A DNA stretch of 64,000 nucleotides from positions 1,302,001 to 1,366,000 of the forward strand of contig OZ038453.1 in the NCBI GenBank assembly GCA_964036195.1, written 5' to 3'. Positions 54,252 through 64,000 of the stretch are shown one piece after another. This DNA comes from Sphaerolaimus hirsutus (lineage: Eukaryota > Nematoda > Chromadorea > Monhysterida > Sphaerolaimidae). Under the pieces are notes generated by a model. That model made no database searches and was not told where the DNA came from. It was given only the letters and a program-made list of their open reading frames with translations. The translations under genes and the position numbers were made by a program. Position 1 is the first letter of the stretch; each line of letters starts with the position of its first letter.

Positions 54252-55672
54252 AAATGTGCTACGCACTGTTTTCCACAGCAAAGTCACATCGTGATTGAAA
54301 CATAACTGGGAAAAACTATTTGCTATGATTCATACCACAAGATAGCTTAGATTGTGCTCTTTCAGAATCCACAGCCGCCCAGAAGGTTCACTGTCATGAT
54401 TTTATACCTAAGAAATCAAAAAGGCATAATTTTGATCATCTGATGTCATCGCATCATGACTGAGGCTGTACCTGCATATACATATAGGCTTTATTTTATA
54501 TTGTTGTGAAGCCAAGAATGTGATCTTTCAGAATCCACAGATATTTTGGGGGTTTGCTGAAACAAATTCACCCAAGAAGCCAAAATGTGTTGGCAGAGCT
54601 GATTCCGGCTGATTGCATCGCGATTCACACCTTAACCGTGTCTGAGACAAGGCAGTGGACACACATGGTTGGGAAGCTGAGAGAGTCCTCTATCAGAATC
54701 CACAGACTTTTTGGGGTGTTCCCCTCAGGTCACATATACCTAAGAAGGCAAAATGTGCTAGGCACTGTTTTCCACAGCAAAGTCGCATCATGATTGAGGC
54801 GAAACTGGGAAAAACTATTCACTATGATTCATACCAAAAGATAGCTTAGATTGTGCTCTTTCAGAATCCACAGCCTCCCAGAAGGTTCACTGTCATGATT
54901 TTATACCTAAGAAATCAAAAAGGCATAATTTTGATCATCTGATGTCATCACATCACGACTGAGGCTGTACCTGAGTATACATATATGCTTTATTTTATAT
55001 CGTTGCGAAGCCAAGAATGTGCTCTTTCAGAATCCACAGATATTTTGGGGGTTTGCTGAAACAAATTCACCCTAGAAGCCAAAACGTGCTGGCAGAGCCG
55101 ATTCCGGCTGATTGCATTGCAATTCACACCTTAACCATGTCCGGGACAAGGCAGTAGACACACATGGTTGCGAAGCTGAGAGAGTCCTCTATCAGAATCC
55201 ACAGACTTTTTGGGGTGTTCCCCTCAGGTCACATATACCTGAGAAGGCAAAATGTGCTAGGCACTGTTTTCCGCAGCAAAGTCACATCATGATTGAGGCA
55301 AAACCAGGAAAAACTATTCACTATGATTCATACCACAAGATAGCTGATTTTGTGCTCTTTCAGAATCCACAGCTTCCCAGAAGGTTCACCTTCACAATTT
55401 TATACCTAAGAAATCAAAATCAAAACTGCATTTTTGAATTCTTAGGTATAAAATTGTGACAGTGAACCTTCTGGGAGGCACTGGACTTTTAAAGAGAACA
55501 ATTTCAGCTATCTTGTGGTATAAGTCATAGTGAATAGTTTTTCCTGGTTTCGCCTCAATCACGATGCGACTTTGCTGCGGAAAACAGGGCCTAGCACATT
55601 TTGCCTTCTTAGGTATATGGGAACACCCCAAAAAGTATGTGGTTTCTGATACAGGACTCTCTCGGCTTCACA

Positions 55673-55872
55673 NNNNNNNNNNNNNNNNNNNNNNNNNNNN
55701 NNNNNNNNNNNNNNNNNNNNNNNNNNNNNNNNNNNNNNNNNNNNNNNNNNNNNNNNNNNNNNNNNNNNNNNNNNNNNNNNNNNNNNNNNNNNNNNNNNNN
55801 NNNNNNNNNNNNNNNNNNNNNNNNNNNNNNNNNNNNNNNNNNNNNNNNNNNNNNNNNNNNNNNNNNNNNNNN
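55673..55872. other. Assembly gap (200 N)
   Basis: Exactly 200 undetermined bases, placed right after the satellite inverts. Confidence 0.98.
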
Positions 55873-56199
55873 AACTAGCCTTTGATAACCAACCTTTGAT
55901 CAATACTCATGGTATTCTACAGTTTCATCATACTTTTGTAAAAAGAACAAGATCAATGGAAATTCACTAGCTGGACACAAAGTCAACTGGCATTGACATT
56001 TGCTGCATGTCCATTCTTGAATTTAAACAGTGTGTATTGCATTGCTTAATCAGTAAAATATCAACACTGAAAAAGTGCCATTGTTAGGGAACTTCATACC
56101 ACTACAGTATTTGTTACAGTACTAAATGTTTCATAAAAGGTAGTAAAACGTGAAATAATGCATGAAAATGGCAAATAGATTGATCTAAAGGTGAAAAAA
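55873..56199. other. Unassigned interval
   Basis: AT-rich, with nothing supportable seen apart from similarity of its last part to the interior of 351-1159. Confidence 0.4.
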
Positions 56200-56382
56200 G
56201 TGGTGTTTTCTAAGGCTCAACAGTGAGAGCTCTTTCTTTAAAAAATTTTTTACACTTACACTTTTTTTTACACTTTCCTAGGTATTTTTAAAATACCTTA
56301 CACTTTTAGTATCCATACTCAAAATTTGGAAAGTGTATTTACACTTACACTTTCCAAAAATACCGGTATTTTAACAACACTG
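56200..56382. mobile_element. CAGAGTTG-family right end fragment
   Basis: Matches 990-1159 (AGTATCCACACTCAAAATTTG-like zone, TTTCCAAAAATACCGGTATT, TTTTAACAACACTG), with TTACACTTACAC in place of TTACGCTTACGC. The left end was not found. Confidence 0.65.
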
Positions 56383-56585
56383 CTTTTTACATTCGAGTAT
56401 GAGTTTTACACTGGAAGACATAATAAAAAGATGTTGGTTTTTAGCGATTATTTAGTATTTTCTAGAAAAATGATATGATTTCTTCAAAATTTTCCATTTC
56501 TAGCAACAGAAAATTGTGATGTCAGCAATAAATAATACATTTTCTTTGTACGCGTGTACTTTTAAAATGTATGCATAAAAGTGAC

Positions 56586-57015
56586 TACCGTATTTCCTCG
56601 TAATACCCGCCCCTCGTTTGACCCCCCTCTCGAGACCACTATGAAACAATCACCCCCCCCCTCGAAATACCCCCCCACAAATTGAGTGTAAAGAGAAGGT
56701 ACATGACAAATACTGCAGTTTGTGTTCTGCGTAGTGCAGAACACACGTTAAAACAATGTCGGAATCACGTTAGAACAGTGTTTATACCATCTACGTACTA
56801 ATATTAGTCTACAGGAGTCTGTACATGTCAGTTATTGATGCATTTTTCTACCCCAGCGCACATCACAAACAACGATTTTGTACTAGGATTTCAAAAAAGT
56901 TCTTGCAAAATAATAACCCCCCTCGAAATCCCCCCCCCCCCTCGTTCAACCCCCCCCCCTCTCGGGAGCACTATGAAACAATCACCCCCCGGGGTTATTT
57001 CGAGGAAATACGGTA
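56586..57015. mobile_element. Poly-C non-autonomous element, copy E (complete)
   Basis: Termini TACCGTATTTCCTCGTAATA and GAGGAAATACGGTA, with the C-run zones and core as in copies A and B. Inserted in sequence resembling the arms of the CAGAGTTG family (ACGCGTGTACTTTTAAAA). Confidence 0.82.
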
Positions 57016-57074
57016 CATTACTTTTGTTAAAGTATATGTAAACGTATTTACCACGTATTTTTTGAGTAAATGTA

Positions 57075-57612
57075 CAGGGGTGGGCATCTTCAGTTACTGC
57101 TAGAAAAACGCGATAGCTTGAGCTACGGTTCAGCTATCACAGTGAAATTTTAACACAATAGAGTAGACTCCATAGGACACCTATCCTGAAGTTTGCAACC
57201 CAAACGTCCACATTTTGGGTGAGTTGTGGAACACACAGTTTTTAGTGTAATTTTGTGACTTGGCGTCACCCATAAGATAAATCGAGGATGGTATTTTAGG
57301 GGGGGGGGGGGTCACCGGTATTTGGTGTTGTCCCATTCTGCCGTACATTGGCTGATTTTGATGTCCTTTGAGTATGTTGGGGTTTGGAGTTGGGGTTACA
57401 ACCAAATTCTTTTTTTTTTCTCGAATAGTCCCCCAGTCCTGAGATAACGGGGGGTCAAGTCACAAAATTACACTAAAAACTGTGTGTTCCACAACTCACC
57501 CAAAATTTGGCTGTTGGGGTCTACTCTATTGTGTTAAAATTTCATAGGGATAGCTCAACCTTAGCTCAAGCTATCGCGTTTTTCCAGCGGTAACTGAAGA
57601 TGCCCACCCCTG
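57075..57612. mobile_element. Long fold-back element, CAGGGGTGGGCAT ends
   Basis: Ends CAGGGGTGGGCATCTTCAGT and ACTGAAGATGCCCACCCCTG. Inverted arms extend about 110 bp and a second inverted pair (GTCACAAAATTACACTAAAA and its complement) nearer the centre makes most of the element self-complementary. CAGGGGTGGGCA-type ends are common in hAT elements. The 74-codon minus frame is not a gene. Confidence 0.8.
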
Positions 57613-57728
57613 TACACATTTACATTTGAACAACTGTGGGAAAATGGAACAGATCCAATAGCATACGCTTCCCAAAAGTCTCTCAACACTTCACAGGCGG
57701 TGGCATGTTCACATTTCTGTTCACCAAT

Positions 57729-59890
57729 GTGGCCACACAAGCTGGTTTTCAATGTTCCTTTTTGAAAACTCTTCTAGGCAACGCGTCGCTGTACGGAATT
57801 CAAAATTGTGCAATTTGCACTTTTATTTTTCAATAAGTGACAGCATATGTGAATATTGGTTTCAGCAAGTCACATTTGCTGTTCAAAGTTCACATTTGCA
57901 GAACATTTTTGAAAACTGTAGGGTGACGCGTCGCCTTTGTAGCGGTGATGTGTCGCCGACATAATACTCTGAAGACAATTTTGAAACCATAAAATTAAAT
58001 AATGTAGTTTCCAAAAATGTTCATTCTAGTTTTCAAATGTATAAAACATTTTTAAAAACTGAACATGGAGGGTGATGTACAGCTACGTATGGTGATGTCG
58101 CTGTATGTCGCTGTATGTCGCTGTACATGCCAGTTTTCAATATCTGTGCAACATATGTGAAAATGTGTTGCCTTACACACCAAAAGTAGCAAAATCGTCA
58201 CCCAGCATCACCAGTTTACAAAATTTTGCCAACTTACTCCAAAAATTTTTTAACACCACTTGATGAATGGGTTCATGCAAAATTGACACTGTAGATGCAG
58301 TATTTTTTGCTGCATCTAATGATAGGGTTGTAGAAAACTTGGGATTTATAACAAATAAAAATTTTTTTATTATGTCACTGTGGCTACATTTCAGGCAACA
58401 ACTGCATATGTCACCTGTTTCCATAACTTATTACCAATTTTGAAAAGTATTTATAAAATGAAAGAATTCATGCATTTATCAACAACACAGAATCTGGGAC
58501 TTGGTACTACTGTTATGAAGGGTTTGAAGGCACAACTACCGGTTAAATTTCTCTGTGAAATTTGTGTGGACCATGCAATGATTATGAATGATCTTGCATT
58601 ACAGATTGTCCCATGCACACCACTGTGTAGAATGTGTTTTTGGGATTTTGGCTGCTCGGTGGCGCATCCTGCTAATGAAAATTTCAATGGAACTACACAG
58701 GGTCAGCAAACTGGTTATGGCTGTGTGTTATTTGCACAATTTTATCAAAGAGTTGTGTGGCACAAATGTATTGGATCACTTTGACAAGGGAGAAAATGAA
58801 AAGCCACCTGTGCGCGCTGTTGAAGAACAAAGTCTACACAACCAAACAGTTAGAAATTATATATTTTTTCATTTTAGTTATTGATATAGATTTTTGAAAC
58901 TTTTTATTGCTGAAAATTTCAAAAATGCAGTTAGATTGATGCCAGGCATACGATGACTTAGAGGATGGATTAGAGTCCTAAATCACAACGATGAACCGCA
59001 AGATGCCTGGCAAATGAGAGAGAAACTGTAAAACTGGTTGAAATCTACTCATTATTTGGGTTCCATGGATAGATCCGAATAATGTTTGAGTTTTCAAAAA
59101 TGTTCACTATTATGTCAAATTTTGTGACACATTTTTGAAAACAAAACAATAAAATTGTTTTGATTTTTTTTGTGCTAGTGTATTCAATGTGAAATTGTTG
59201 CAGTCAGTGTTCACTTGTTGTTCATTTTTTTGGCTTTCATTTACATACAAAATCGGCTGTCTGAATTGCATTTGTGATTTTTTTAAAAATTATAAAGTTG
59301 ATTATATAAAAATATCATTATTTGTTTTGCGGAAATGTTATTGAATTCAGTTTTTTTATGTGAAAAAATAAGCACTGTTTACTGTGATAATGTGATAATT
59401 ACAGGTACAGGGATGTAATTTAAAAAAATTATTTAATGTTTTATGCATTACTTCTCTTTCTCCATCGTCTTTGTACTTCTATCGCAAAACATGGTATCAA
59501 ATGAAAGAGAAAAAAAAACTAGACATATATGTGAGACAGATATCATCTACAATTTAAAACAGAATTTTTAAAAATATTTATAGTTAGAAAACGAATTAAT
59601 TTAAAAAAAATGTATCACAGCAATAAAAATATACAATACAGTCCCAAAAATCAAGCATAATTTTCACATGCCACTTACAGCTTGTCCTACAAATGTGTAC
59701 TTATTCCACAAAAAATGTTTTGTCTGCAGCATTTTACCAGAGTTTTCAAATATGTGTTCTACCGGTGGAAAAATATAAAAAAACAAAGATGGCGGCCGTT
59801 TTGCTGATTACACAGAGTGTTTTAATGAATTTGAAAACTAAATAATGGGTTTTCACAGAGGGAACATTGAAAACCAGCTTGTGTGGTGCC
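57729..59890 (+). mobile_element. Decayed PIF/Harbinger-type DNA transposon, plus-oriented copy
   Basis: Ends GTGGCCACACAAGCTGGTTT and CCAGCTTGTGTGGTGCC are inverted repeats of about 30 bp flanked by AAT (57726-57728, 59891-59893), a 3-bp duplication as expected for PIF/Harbinger. Carries a DDE transposase remnant. Collinear with 19069-21178 in inverse orientation. Confidence 0.8.
58588..58884 (+). pseudogene. Harbinger-type DDE transposase, C-terminal remnant
   Basis: 98 codons: HYRLSHAHHCVECVFGILAA, then RWRILLMK and VSKLVMAVCYLHNFIKEL, closely matching the end of DDE_Tnp_4 transposases (pattern YRLSRAR..VE.AFGILA.RWR ... LHNFL). The Glu in VECVFG is the expected third catalytic residue. 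Upstream sequence carrying the two Asp residues is broken in all frames, so no active enzyme can be made. Confidence 0.85.
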
Positions 59891-60380
59891 AATGCAGTAA
59901 TTGAGAATATCACTCAAACTGGTGTGAAGTTTTATTGTCTCACACATTTTTGTCTTGCAGCCAGTCAGTCAAGCCACAGCATGATTTGAGGGTGACACCT
60001 GAAGGATGCAAAGTGAAATGGCAAAAGCGAAATGAATTGAGGAGTCAAATGGCAAATGCAAAGAGAAATTACTTTTTATTGTTATTGATTTGCTTTTGCC
60101 AATTTACTTGCAATTTCATTTCACTATTGCCATTGTACTTTGCTTTTGCCATTTTACTTCTCATTTCTCAATTTGCCTAACTGGCACCCGATTATGCTAT
60201 GTATTCAGTTTAAAAATGTGCCAGTTTTACTTAAAATGAACATTGTACAAATTTAGAGGAAATTCCAAGTAAATACAATACAATTTAAAAAGACAAAAAA
60301 AACAAAAAAGTGTAATACAATATGATAAAAAAGGTTCAAAATTTTCAATAGAAATGTCCTATCTAAATCTAAATCTAAAT
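59891..60380. other. Unassigned interval with AAATGGCAAA palindromic motifs
   Basis: At 59990-60180 a GAAATGGCAAAAGCGAAATG zone is followed by complementary TTTGCTTTTGCCATTTTACT sequence, an imperfect inverted repeat. The 81-codon plus frame there is a by-product. The remainder is AT-rich. Confidence 0.45.
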
Positions 60381-60588
60381 TTTGTGGTGAATTTGCCATC
60401 ATTGGTACATAGCATTATTAGCACAGGCTGCCTGAAAAAGATGTTGTGCCAATTAAATTTCATACCAGGACCAATAACACAATGGAAACTTCAGTACATT
60501 TTGTACATAGCAATACTTTTTAAGTACTACATATGTATTCTCTTTTTAATACTCTTACATTTACATTTGTAATTTTAATCTTAACCAG

Positions 60589-61007
60589 GAAATTAATGCC
60601 ACAAAAGGACATTTTCTCCAAATTAACATTTTTGATTTCAAATTGCAAATATTTCACATTTAGCAGAGCAGTGTTTTGGTTTGGGCAAATTTTTCCATTG
60701 ATCCTGGCAATAAATACTGATACCAATCTCAATGTTTATTGCTGAGTGGTGGTTTACTGGCGATGTTGCGAGTGTTTCTGAAATGGACATCCATGAAAAA
60801 AATACAGAAATAGTTATTTTTGCTGACAACAACAACTATGTAGAGACACACTTTTGGAATAGCATCTATGTATATTTCGCATTAGGCAGCTTTTTCTATA
60901 TTAATATCTTTGTAGTTCTTATGCACTTGTGCACAATATTTGGTATACTTTTGTGCAGTATCAGTGCTGTGAAAAAATTCAACAAAAAGGTGAAATATGT
61001 TTGTTAA
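60589..61007 (+). pseudogene. Membrane protein exon, copy 3 (diverged, truncated)
   Basis: Starts after acceptor TTAACCAG with EINATKGHFLQ-equivalent sequence of the family. The frame breaks near 60715 (extra bases relative to the others) and resumes at 60732 with MFIAEWWFTG to FNKKVKYVC at 61007. The second half is replaced by upstream-type sequence of the next copy, so it is a truncated pseudogene. Its divergence suggests the oldest duplication in the window. Confidence 0.65.
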
Positions 61008-61774
61008 GCAAAAGCAGTTGGTCAAGCACTGCAAATTTTCAGACCAGTCAACACTGGTGATTTTTTTCAACATCGGCCGATGCCATTTGCAGCCATTTTT
61101 GCCATTTTCCAGCCAATGTCATTTGCAAATGCATGCTCCCAAGTCCCAATGTGTTTCAGCACAAAAGCATGCAAGTGCCCAGGAAGCACATCAGGGGACC
61201 ATTTGCAAAATGAAAAAGTTGGAAGTTTTAGTATTATTTTTATTTATTTTAGTTTTATTGTCATCCTTGTGCTTGCCAGTCACTTCCAGTATTCACAATC
61301 AAGACCTTTTGTAAAAGTTTAGTGCTTAGCTGGTTCTTAAATGTCACTTAAACCTTTACAGGCAGTGGTACATTCACATTTCTATTTGCTGGTGCAGCAA
61401 TTGCAAATATAAACCAACCTGGTGTGAAATTCAATTGACTGGAACATTTTTTTGCAATGCAGCCCAGTTCATTCATGTTGTAGTGTGAATCAAATGTAAT
61501 TCTGCCAAAGATGTTCAAAAATTCCCAATACTTTCACAACCAAATCAGTAAAACAAAATTGTAGGTAATGTGAAAACACACAATTGAATAAAATTCTATC
61601 ATATTTCTGTCATTTTGCCATCATTATCAGCCATTCAAAATGCACTATTATCTCAGGCTGCCCAAAAAAAGCTTGTGTTGACAATTTAATTTTTTCTCTG
61701 CGGGATTCACACAATGGAAGCTTCAGTATGTTCTGTACATAGTCAACTTCCTAAAGTACTTCATTTGCATTCTC

Positions 61775-62503
61775 ATGTTAATCTCAGCCAGGAAGTTAAT
61801 AGCACAGAATGACATTTTTTTCAAATTAACATCAATGATTCCAAAGTGCAAGTATTTCACATTTAATGTGGTGGTATATTGGCATGGCCAAATTTTTCCA
61901 GCAATCCTGGCTATTTTAATACCAATATCTATGTTTATTGTTGAGTGGTGGTTTGCAGCTTTTGTTGAGACTGTTTCTGAGATGGATCTCACAGAAAATG
62001 ATACAGAAAAGGTTATGTTTGTTGAAAACAACAACTATGTAGAGACACACTTTTGGAATAGCACTCATCTATACATGGGATTACTCAGCTTTTATTGTGT
62101 AAATATCTATGTTGTCCTCATGCACCTGAGTATGATCTTTGGCATTCTTTTGTGCACTCTGAATGCAGTGAAAAACTTCAACAAAAAAGTGAGTTCACTA
62201 ACAACTGTGGATTGTGGCAGCCATGGATTTTACAAAGTGTTTCAGTCATTTTGCACTGATCACATGAATCTGTGTGTCATCGCCAAAACTGTTAATCACA
62301 TCACTGGTCTATCATTCTTGTACATTTTGTGTTTTGATCTACCTATAACAATTCTAGCACTTTACATGATAATACGTGTTGGTGGACCTATCCCTGCACA
62401 ACTTTATTACATTGGAGTTATTGGCATTTTTCTGGTAGCAGAAGTTCCTATTGTCATCAGTGCAGCATTGCTAAATGAAGAGGTAAATTTTTCTAAAGAC
62501 TGA
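61775..62503 (+). CDS. Multi-span membrane protein exon, copy 4
   Basis: A 242-codon frame, closest to copy 1. Acceptor at CTCAGCCAG gives an exon start at 61792. The end has a better donor than the other copies (GAAGAG|GTAAAT, exon end 62482), supporting the view that coding continues in a further exon, perhaps TM7. Same four hydrophobic blocks and the HINLCVIA-like region (HMNLCVIAKTVNHITG). Assignment as in copy 1. Confidence 0.5.
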   Translation: MLISARKLIAQNDIFFKLTSMIPKCKYFTFNVVVYWHGQIFPAILAILIPISMFIVEWWFAAFVETVSEMDLTENDTEKVMFVENNNYVETHFWNSTHLYMGLLSFYCVNIYVVLMHLSMIFGILLCTLNAVKNFNKKVSSLTTVDCGSHGFYKVFQSFCTDHMNLCVIAKTVNHITGLSFLYILCFDLPITILALYMIIRVGGPIPAQLYYIGVIGIFLVAEVPIVISAALLNEEVNFSKD

Positions 62504-62770
62504 CATGAGCTATTTCATCTAAAGCAATTGAGGAGTTTGCTTCCGAAACTGGATATCTCCATATTTTTGTGTTTTTTTTCAAAATTGCATTTGAAATTTC
62601 AATGTTGGCCCAAGTCGGCAACTTTAAAGTGACAAGTCTTGCCCAAAACTTTTTGAAAAGCCTATGAATTTGTCAACATTTTCCATATTCACAACCCCGC
62701 GGCTACTATAGCTATAGCTTGAGTTATGATGAATTTATTGAGATCACATCAACCCAAAGGCATGAAGATA

Positions 62771-62898
62771 TCCAGTTTCAGGCGCAAACTTTAACCCAAA
62801 TGCCAAGAGTGCATGGAGTTATCAAGTTTCGGGCGCAAACTTTAACCCAAATGCCAAGAGTGCATGGAGTTATCAAGTTTCGGGCGCAAACTTGCACC
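62771..62898. repeat. Two tandem copies of a 60-bp unit
   Basis: GGCGCAAACTTTAACCCAAA ... GAGTTATCAAGTTTC occurs twice, then degenerates. The 123-codon frame across it reads the repeat. Confidence 0.8.
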
Positions 62899-62929
62899 CA
62901 AATTAAATATATGGAATTTAGGTGCACCA

Positions 62930-63460
62930 AAATAGTGCCATTTTTGTGGAATGGCACTAGGGTGCCAAAATGTAGCCATTTTTATGGAAATGCATTAGGG
63001 ATGCCAAAATGGTGCCATTTTTATGGAAATGCATTAGGGATGCCAAAATGGTGCCATTTTTATGGAATCGCATTAGGAGTGCCAAAATAGCACCATTTTT
63101 ATGGAATGGCGTTAGAGGCGCCAAAATAGCGCCATTTTTATGGAATGGCACTATTGACTCCAAAGTAGCGCCATTTCCATGGCGTTGGCACCATTTTTAT
63201 GGAGTGGCACTATCAACTCCAAAGTACTACCATTTCCATGGTGTTGGTGACATTTTTATGGAGTAGCACTATTGACTCCAAAGTAGCGCCATTTCCATGG
63301 CGTCAGAGCCATTTTTATGGAGTGGTGCCATAGACTCACAAATTGCGCAATTTTTGTGGGGTGATGCCATAGACTCTAAAATGGCGCCATTATTATGGAG
63401 TGGTGCCATAGACTACAAAATGGCACCATTTTTATGGAGTGGTGCCATAGACCGGAAACT
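62930..63460. repeat. Minisatellite, GCCATTTTTATGGA units
   Basis: About ten units of 45-60 bp built on GCCATTTTTATGGA plus GGTGCCAAAATGGCGCC-like segments. The motif is itself partly palindromic, so both strands have open frames of repeated peptide. These are not genes. Confidence 0.85.
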
Positions 63461-64000
63461 TTTTTTCAAATTTTTTTATTAATATTTTTTTTTTTAATTT
63501 TTTCAATTTTTTTTTTCTCAAATTTTTTTTCAAATTTTTGTGAAATAAAAAAACTTTCTCTTACTTTTTAAAAATTTTTCAATTTTTTTTTCTATTTTTT
63601 CACTTTAAAATTTTTTTTTTTCAATTTTTTTTCTTCAAATTATATATATATTTTTGATTTTTTTGAATTTTTTTAATATACAGAATTTGAATAAAAAGTG
63701 GAAAAAATGGTAAAAAAAAAAAATTCTTTTAAAATTAAATTTTTTTTTATTGAAACAAATTGAAAAAAATGTGAAAAATTTATATTAAAAAACTTGACTA
63801 AATTGAAAAGAAATACTTTTGAAATAAATAAATACTAATTTTTTTTGAAAAAAACAAAAAAAAAATTTGAAAATAATTTTAAAAAAGTGAAAAAAAATGT
63901 GAAAATTTTTTGAAAAACAAAAAAAATTGAATAAAATTGAATTTGAAAACTCCAGTTTCAGTCACTCCCTAAAAATGGTGCCAGTTTGGAGTCTATTGCA
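63461..64000. repeat. AT-rich low-complexity tract
   Basis: Almost only A and T in short homopolymer runs, with a final GGTGCCAGTTTGGAGTCTAT that resembles the minisatellite unit, so the array may resume beyond the window. Confidence 0.8.

Larger units (their letters stand above)
51587..55672. repeat. Satellite array, right part (higher-order unit about 495 bp)
   Basis: Anchor GACAAGGCAGT/GACAAAGCAGT recurs at about 51780, 52277, 53459, 54648 and 55144. Intervals are near 495 bp, or that plus a 682-bp insert. Each unit holds three related subunits of about 165 bp, each with CAGAATCCACAG and, in two, ATACCTAAGAA. From about 55420 the last unit is inverted, just before the gap. The 64-115-codon frames here repeat with the unit and are not genes. 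Confidence 0.9.
60390..62515. repeat. Diverged duplication block (membrane exon copies 3 and 4)
   Basis: 60390-61007 is a diverged copy of the region around 16660-17300. At 61010 the sequence jumps to a copy of 16137-17620 (GCACTGCAAATTTTCAGACC). The direct join suggests unequal recombination between tandem copies. Confidence 0.75.

Noticed and set aside
51587-55400. Regularly spaced repeats suggesting a CRISPR array
   Set aside because: The spacers are themselves repeated and the host is eukaryotic. This is a satellite.
46820-55631. Repeated 60-115-codon frames with HIPKKAKCARHCFPQ-like text
   Set aside because: They recur with the satellite period and are broken differently in each unit. 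They are a non-coding repeat.
57181-57405. 74-codon minus-strand frame
   Set aside because: It lies in the fold-back element and reads its inverted repeat and C run.

Overview
This window looks like gene-poor, repeat-rich nuclear DNA of an invertebrate animal. The evidence is metazoan-type LINEs (one with an esterase-like ORF1), Penelope-like retroelements (PLEs) with a permuted GIY-YIG domain order, a Harbinger-type transposase remnant, many hAT-like non-autonomous elements, a complex satellite, three 200-N scaffold gaps and no bacterial-style operons. I cannot name the species or phylum from sequence alone.

Layout. 1-5.8 kb: short non-autonomous transposons, several with 8-bp target duplications, plus two GC-rich islands built from small hairpins. 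5.8-13.4 kb: a four-level nest, in which a 30-bp-TIR element holds a minus-strand LINE whose 5' part holds a 402-bp element, while a CTTCAC-rich element lies elsewhere in the host. 13.6-19.1 kb and 40.9-46.1 kb: two copies of one segmental duplication, each with a 242-codon multi-span membrane ORF; a diverged pair of copies lies at 60.4-62.5 kb. 19.1-21.2 kb and 57.7-59.9 kb: two copies of a decayed Harbinger-type DNA transposon in opposite orientation. 24.2-31.7 kb: a minus-strand PLE with duplicated terminal regions (pLTRs), an intron-containing ORF1, and a GIY-YIG plus reverse transcriptase frame broken by three in-frame stops. 35.3-40.2 kb: a plus-strand PLE with an uninterrupted 956-codon ORF2 and a hammerhead ribozyme motif. 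46.8-55.7 kb: a roughly 495-bp satellite made of three related subunits, split by a second decayed LINE and carrying the same 682-bp element twice. 62.7-64 kb: minisatellite and AT-rich low-complexity DNA.

The two PLEs share one architecture: a short first coding exon ending in a phase-0 splice donor inside the terminal region, further ORF1 pieces, an unassigned spacer of about 0.9 kb, then an ORF2 with GIY-YIG before RT. This matches the permuted Naiad-type PLE clade. The segmental duplicates provide empty sites that confirm several transposon insertions. The only host-like gene content I can argue for is the repeated membrane-protein exon, possibly of the gustatory-receptor-like 7TM superfamily.
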